From contig JBBDMW010000040.1 of the NCBI GenBank assembly GCA_040878005.1, positions 1 through 64,000 on the forward strand: a DNA stretch of 64,000 nucleotides, written 5' to 3'. Below, piece by piece: positions 59,817-64,000 of the stretch. Origin of the DNA: JBBDMW01 sp040878005. GTDB lineage: Bacteria; Chloroflexota; Dehalococcoidia; Lucifugimonadales; Lucifugimonadaceae. The notes under the pieces are model-generated. The model did not search any database, was not told where the DNA came from, and saw nothing but the letters and a program-made list of their open reading frames with translations. Every line of letters begins with the position of its first letter. Within the stretch, counting starts at the first letter, position 1. The position numbers were made by a program, and so were the translations under genes.

Positions 59817-60713
59817 TTAGTCGCCCCCTTCCAGCGTGACCTTGCCATCATCCGAAACCGCCACGCGCACGCGGCGGCCTATGGACAGGTTCTCAAGTAT
59901 GGTCCTTGGAATTTGAACGGAGCCGCTTGAATCCACCAGCAGGTACTCTTCCATGGCATCCGCCGTGCCGCCGATGCGGCGCTCATAAGATACCTTGCGG
60001 ACCGTCTCAGTGCTGGTCTTGCCGTCCCTTATGGCCACCGCCCTGCCGACGCTTGTGGATATGGCGGGGTCATGGGTTACCACGATAATCGTCGTGCCAA
60101 GCTCACCGCTCACGTCATTCAGCAGGCTCAGCACAGCCGCCCCCGTCTCATCATCCAGCTCGCCGGTGGGCTCGTCAGCCAACAGAAGGGGAGGCCGGTT
60201 CGCCAGCGCCACAGCGATCGCCACGCGCTGCTGCTCGCCCCCTGAAAGCTCGTGGGGATGGTGGCCGTGACGGTGCGACAGCCCCACCATGTCCATCAAC
60301 TCGGCGCTGCGGTCCCTGCGCCACTCAGCCGGGATCCCGGTCAGCACCATGGGCAGTTCCACGTTCTCGCGTGCAGTCAGGTACGGGAACAGGTTGCGGC
60401 TGGTCTCCTGCCAAACGAACCCCACTTCGTTGCGGCGATACTCCACCACCTCTTTATTGGTCATCTGGAGCAGGTCGTAGTCGCCCACCCGCACCGTACC
60501 TGCGGATGGTGTGTCGTACCCGGCAAGTATGTTCAAAAGCGTGGACTTGCCGCTGCCTGACGAGCCCACAACCGCTATGACTTCGCCGCGGTTGACCGAT
60601 AGCTCCAGGCCCCTCAGGGCCACAACCTCCAGGTCAGCTACCTTGTAGATTTTGAAGAGCCCGCTGCAGACTACGTACGGCTCTGCTTTTCCTGCGCTGC
60701 GCGCCATGCGCAC
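59817..60713 (-). CDS. ABC transporter ATP-binding protein with C-terminal AbrB-like extension
   Basis: The 298-residue protein has a MacB/LolD-type ATPase: GSSGSGKSTL, VGFVWQETSRNLFPYLTARENVELPM, LSGGEQQRVAIAVAL, LLLADEPTGELDDE and VVTHDPAIS. After about residue 245 it carries an extra region (YLLVDSSGSVQIPRTILENL, then SIGRRVRVAVSDDGKVTLEGG). This matches the SpoVT/AbrB swapped-hairpin pattern (xVxIPxxIxxxLxIxxxxxVxVxxxxGxVxLE). The extension may dimerise or tune the ATPase. It lies between the large permease gene and the second ATPase gene. Confidence 0.9.
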   Translation of the reverse strand: MRMARSAGKAEPYVVCSGLFKIYKVADLEVVALRGLELSVNRGEVIAVVGSSGSGKSTLLNILAGYDTPSAGTVRVGDYDLLQMTNKEVVEYRRNEVGFVWQETSRNLFPYLTARENVELPMVLTGIPAEWRRDRSAELMDMVGLSHRHGHHPHELSGGEQQRVAIAVALANRPPLLLADEPTGELDDETGAAVLSLLNDVSGELGTTIIVVTHDPAISTSVGRAVAIRDGKTSTETVRKVSYERRIGGTADAMEEYLLVDSSGSVQIPRTILENLSIGRRVRVAVSDDGKVTLEGGD

Positions 60714-60736
60714 CTCCTACTGTGCCAGGTCAGACG

Positions 60737-63700
60737 CTAGCCTTCGCCCATGCGCATGATCCGGTGAATCGACATGCGGTACACAGAAACCAGGATCGCT
60801 CCCACCACCAGGCCAAACACGGCCGTCAAAAGACCAAAGGTCACACTGAAGCCCAGCCAATCAATCTCAACCAGCATGGGCGGAACGGACGCCCCGCCTT
60901 CGCCGGAATTTGCAAGGTACGGCATTATCGTATTGCCCAACTGTGCGCCCATGAATATACCCAGGGCCACCGCAGCGCCTATCACCAGGATTTGTTCCAG
61001 CAAGACAAGCGAAAGTAACTGTCGCATGGACAGGCCCATAGTCCTCAGCAGCGCCAGTTCCGCCCGCCGTGCGTTGAATGACACCCTGGCATGAACCAGG
61101 AAGCCGATGGCGCTCACTACCAGCACCGTAAAGAAGGCCATGCCCAGCAGCGCCCGCCAGCCGGCTGATATGAGCGGGTCTATGCTTACGTTTGCCAGCA
61201 TCTGTGAGCGGTCCAAGATGCCGGCATAATTGAGCCTGAGGGGATCAAGTGTATTCTCGATGCTCCGCAGCAATGCGTTTTCGCCAGCCTCAGCATCATC
61301 GCCAGTGCCTGCGGGATCTACCGCGCTAATCCACGCCTCGTTGGGCTGCCGCTCCCCGGTTACCCTGCCCAGGTTCACTCGCTCATGGAATGCATCGCGG
61401 TCAGCAATCATGAACGGACGTTGGTCCGGATCAAGCGTTGGAAAGTAGTTCATCACCCCAGTGACGACCACCTCGGTTCGAACGGAATCCACACTGATCC
61501 GTAATTGCTCGCCCACTGCCGTCCCGTACTCGTTCAGGAATGACGGGCTTACCAGGACCGGCATGATCGGCTGGGCATCTCCAAGGGCGATGCCCCTCGA
61601 CTCCAGGCCCGACGACTGCGTCCACCTGAACCGGCCAATGCCCGCCGCCGGATCACCTTCATCATCGATAGCCTGCGTGAAACCGTCACCGAGCGCCCCC
61701 TGGGATGGCCTCATCACCCTCCATTGGCCCAGGGAACTAAAATCCTCCACCACAGTGGAGGTGTCGCCTGTTCCGGTAAATGCCGTTATCTCGTCAATAT
61801 CAATGGCGCCCGGGCTTATGCTTCCTCGCTGGAAGTTGGCTATCCCAATGGCGTGCAGAGTCAGTGGACCCTCCACTGCGAGCGGCGGCGTATTGCCTGA
61901 TGGCTGCGGCCACACGCTTGCACCCACGCTGCACCAGGCAAGCGGCTCGCCTTCGACTGGAATGGGACATGGGAACCTGTTCTGGTCAACAGACGTCGGA
62001 GTCAGATCGCCCAGCGGCAACGTGTACCACCGGTTGTTCGCATCGCTCAACCGCGCAAAAACGCTGACGTTTTGTTGTTGAAGCAGCGGGCGCATGGTAA
62101 CGCTCAGCCAGCGTGTCCCTTCTGGTAGCAAACGTCCTCCGGGCTCTCCAACTGCAATCTCCGAGAGCGCATCTTCGAATGATGTCCCGCCACCGAAATC
62201 ATCGCGAGACCACGCCACGTCTTCCACCGTGCCCGGATCAACTCCTAGCACACTGAACTGCGTGCTGACGCTGCCGCCAATAATCGACCCCGTCTCTCTG
62301 TAGACCCCTGAAGCAGTCTCCACTCCCTCTATTTGATTAAGCTGCTCGCCGGCGGAGAAGCTCACCCCTCCGGGCAGCGTGTTCATATTTGTAACCCTGA
62401 AGTCAGCGCCGGACTCGTACAGCGCACGCTCAACAGCACCGCGCTCCAGGGTGGAAGCAAAGCTTGCGGCAAATACTCCCAGTCCGGCAGTCAGGATGAG
62501 CAACAACGAAAGCCGTGCATGGTGCGCCGGGTTACGCGCCATCTGCCAGATGCCGAGGATGATTGATGGAGGCGCCAGGACGCTGCCATACCGGCTGGAG
62601 AGAGCCCGTCCGAGCAGGTCCATGACCAGCGGAAACAGCCGCAGCAGGATCAGTCCTGCTGACACCAGGAAAATGGCCGGCACAGCCAGGACCAGTTGAT
62701 TGACTCCCGTCTCGCCAAACAGGTCCACGGCCAGGAATGATCCCTGCTTGGAAAGCTGCCAGAACAGGAACAGCACCAGCCCCAGGATCCCCAGGTCCAG
62801 GTAATAGCGCTGGATGAATGCCAGGCGGGGAGGCCTTGCCCTCCCCCTCCGGTCGGTTAGCAATCCCAGCTTCGTGGCCCTGAGTGCAGGAATAAACAGG
62901 GCCGCCATGCTGAGCGCGCCGCCCAGCAGGGCCATCCGGTAAACGTTGACGGAGAGCGTTGCGGGCAATAGCTCACCACCGCTCAGGTCGGCATAAAAAG
63001 GCAGAGCGCCTATCAGGCTGACCCCTGCCAGAGCCAGCAGCGGACCTATGGCCACCGCCAACACAGACAGCAGCGCCGCTTCCATGACGAACACTGCCAG
63101 GATCTGCGGGGCAGTGGCTCCACGGCCCCGCAGCAGCGCCACCTCGCCGCGTTGCGAGTCCACCAGCAGAGATGCCAGCGTCACAACGTAATAGAGGACT
63201 ACCAACACAATCAGGATCAGGACGATGAACATCGGCAGGCGGTTGTAAAAGAGGTCTGTGTCAAACCCCAGCAGCACGGCCGGAAGGTCAGTCCGCAGCA
63301 CGAAGCCATCCACAACCGCCCGAAGCTCCCGGTTGGTCACGGCTATGGTGTTGCGTATGTTCGCTGTGTCGGCGGCGCTGATACTGTCCGGCTCAACGTC
63401 TATGAACCATGCCAGGTCCGCCCCCATCCGCGGGAAGTACCCGGACATGCCATCCAGCAGCGTCTCTCGCGCCACGATGAACCGTGCAAATTGAAGGGAC
63501 GGGCTGCGAGACCCGAACGACTCATCGTAGATGCGCCACCGGTCCTCCGATGGGTCCGTCGGCTGAAATATGCCTACGACCTCGACCTCCAACCGGCGAT
63601 TGACTTCATCCCAGTGGGGCCTGGCTGGCATGGAGCTGCCAATCGACAGGTCAAAGGCGTCTGCGGTCGCCCTGTCGATGATCGCCTCCACCACCAGCAC

Positions 63701-64000
63701 CTCACCCGCTGGCGGCAGGTTCACCTGCGGCTGAGGACGTCGTCCTTCGATGATCGTGATCCAACTGTCGTCCATTGGAATAGTGATGCACGACACCCTG
63801 TTGCAGTCACACTCCACCATGACCGGCTCGCCGTCGACGGTCGTAGGCGAGCCAGATGGCCGGCATGGGCACTCGTTGGCGGGCACCATTGGCGGCGGCT
63901 CATCCACAAAGAATGTCCAACTCCTGACGCCTGAGGCCTGTCCGCTGGAGAACGGTTCAAGCCGGTTCAGGATTGTCCCCTCCATCACGTCATTGATCTC
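60737..64000 (-). CDS. Large FtsX-like permease (MacB-type), 5' end outside the window
   Basis: The frame is open to the window edge, so the N-terminus is missing; at least 1087 codons are present. The protein has a large extracytoplasmic region with several Cys (CPCRPSG, CDCNRVSC). The first FtsX domain follows (MFIVLILIVLVVLYYVVTLASLLV, then GEVALLRGRGATAPQILAVFVMEAALLSVLAVAIG), then more helices. A second ectodomain spans roughly 500-900, and a C-terminal FtsX domain has RAELALLRTMGLSMRQLLSLVLLEQILVIGAAVALG. With the two ATPases it probably forms an exporter or mechanotransmission complex. The substrate is unknown. Confidence 0.9.
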   Translation of the reverse strand, partial: EINDVMEGTILNRLEPFSSGQASGVRSWTFFVDEPPPMVPANECPCRPSGSPTTVDGEPVMVECDCNRVSCITIPMDDSWITIIEGRRPQPQVNLPPAGEVLVVEAIIDRATADAFDLSIGSSMPARPHWDEVNRRLEVEVVGIFQPTDPSEDRWRIYDESFGSRSPSLQFARFIVARETLLDGMSGYFPRMGADLAWFIDVEPDSISAADTANIRNTIAVTNRELRAVVDGFVLRTDLPAVLLGFDTDLFYNRLPMFIVLILIVLVVLYYVVTLASLLVDSQRGEVALLRGRGATAPQILAVFVMEAALLSVLAVAIGPLLALAGVSLIGALPFYADLSGGELLPATLSVNVYRMALLGGALSMAALFIPALRATKLGLLTDRRGRARPPRLAFIQRYYLDLGILGLVLFLFWQLSKQGSFLAVDLFGETGVNQLVLAVPAIFLVSAGLILLRLFPLVMDLLGRALSSRYGSVLAPPSIILGIWQMARNPAHHARLSLLLILTAGLGVFAASFASTLERGAVERALYESGADFRVTNMNTLPGGVSFSAGEQLNQIEGVETASGVYRETGSIIGGSVSTQFSVLGVDPGTVEDVAWSRDDFGGGTSFEDALSEIAVGEPGGRLLPEGTRWLSVTMRPLLQQQNVSVFARLSDANNRWYTLPLGDLTPTSVDQNRFPCPIPVEGEPLAWCSVGASVWPQPSGNTPPLAVEGPLTLHAIGIANFQRGSISPGAIDIDEITAFTGTGDTSTVVEDFSSLGQWRVMRPSQGALGDGFTQAIDDEGDPAAGIGRFRWTQSSGLESRGIALGDAQPIMPVLVSPSFLNEYGTAVGEQLRISVDSVRTEVVVTGVMNYFPTLDPDQRPFMIADRDAFHERVNLGRVTGERQPNEAWISAVDPAGTGDDAEAGENALLRSIENTLDPLRLNYAGILDRSQMLANVSIDPLISAGWRALLGMAFFTVLVVSAIGFLVHARVSFNARRAELALLRTMGLSMRQLLSLVLLEQILVIGAAVALGIFMGAQLGNTIMPYLANSGEGGASVPPMLVEIDWLGFSVTFGLLTAVFGLVVGAILVSVYRMSIHRIMRMGEG

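Noticed and set aside
1..64000. CRISPR arrays, insertion sequences, rRNA operons or prophage
   Set aside because: No regularly spaced repeats, transposase, terminal inverted repeats, rRNA signatures or phage structural genes were seen.

Overview
The window comes from a GC-rich (roughly 60 percent) bacterium. The gene content points to an aerobic, free-living member of the Chloroflexota, most like the marine Dehalococcoidia/SAR202 lineage. That placement is an inference from several things: three enolase-superfamily (mandelate racemase-like) dehydratases plus an HpcH/HpaI aldolase in one stretch, lipoproteins with Thr/Pro-rich linkers, DUF2851 and DUF1015 proteins, a complete Mrp-type sodium/proton antiporter, heme A synthesis genes and a HemQ-like protein. 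There are no rRNA genes, CRISPR arrays, transposases or phage blocks. One 10-base run of N at 45004-45013 shows that this is a draft assembly.

Layout. 28-6724 (minus strand): lrp-like regulator, bioY, aspS, tig, clpP, clpX. 7053-9307: Fe-S carrier, 7Fe ferredoxin, HemQ-like protein, small membrane protein. 9424-13616 (minus): peptide/opine-type ABC transporter (lipoprotein, two permeases, no ATPases). 14379-15566: first enolase-superfamily enzyme. 15647-21491 (minus): complete mnhABCDEFG operon with tightly overlapping genes. 22048-22941: tRNA-Gly followed by a small accessory islet. 23125-24759: Asp23-family protein and a frameshifted mscS. 24995-33894: small-molecule metabolism (LmbE-type deacetylase, DinB-like protein, two more enolase-superfamily enzymes, aldolase, pyrophosphatase, phosphoesterase). 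34017-38370: DoxX, a 21-residue membrane peptide, tsaD, zinc ribbon, sortase. 38494-41352: ctaA-ctaB-hydrolase. 41420-44969: rplT-rpmI-infC diverging from ftsH. 45249-50604: metallo-beta-lactamase protein, CPBP protease, trpA, aroH, DAHP synthase, ribF. 50681-59023: tyrS, class V aminotransferase, a predicted selenoprotein, methyltransferase, DUF1015, ligA, pth. 59042-64000 (minus): MacB-like export system with a large FtsX permease that runs off the window.

The strongest unusual signals are these. (1) A lipid-anchored peroxiredoxin-like protein at 53319-53969 has an in-frame TGA exactly where the family's peroxidatic Cys sits (U-T-F-C), with a SECIS-like hairpin directly after it. It is a predicted selenoprotein that a standard gene caller would split. 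(2) Two genes, infC and mnhD, have conserved N-termini reachable only from an AUA codon, and each AUA lies 7-8 nt after a strong Shine-Dalgarno sequence. (3) AspRS carries His31 and Gly83, the signature of the non-discriminating type, which predicts indirect Asn-tRNA synthesis. (4) A 21-residue Ile/Leu peptide has an excellent ribosome binding site. (5) AroH has Lys in place of the conserved catalytic Arg, and TrpA has Glu in place of its catalytic Asp.

Transcription units often end in strong GC-rich hairpins without a long T-run. Genes within a unit are coupled by ATGA, TTGA, TAATG or ATAG overlaps.
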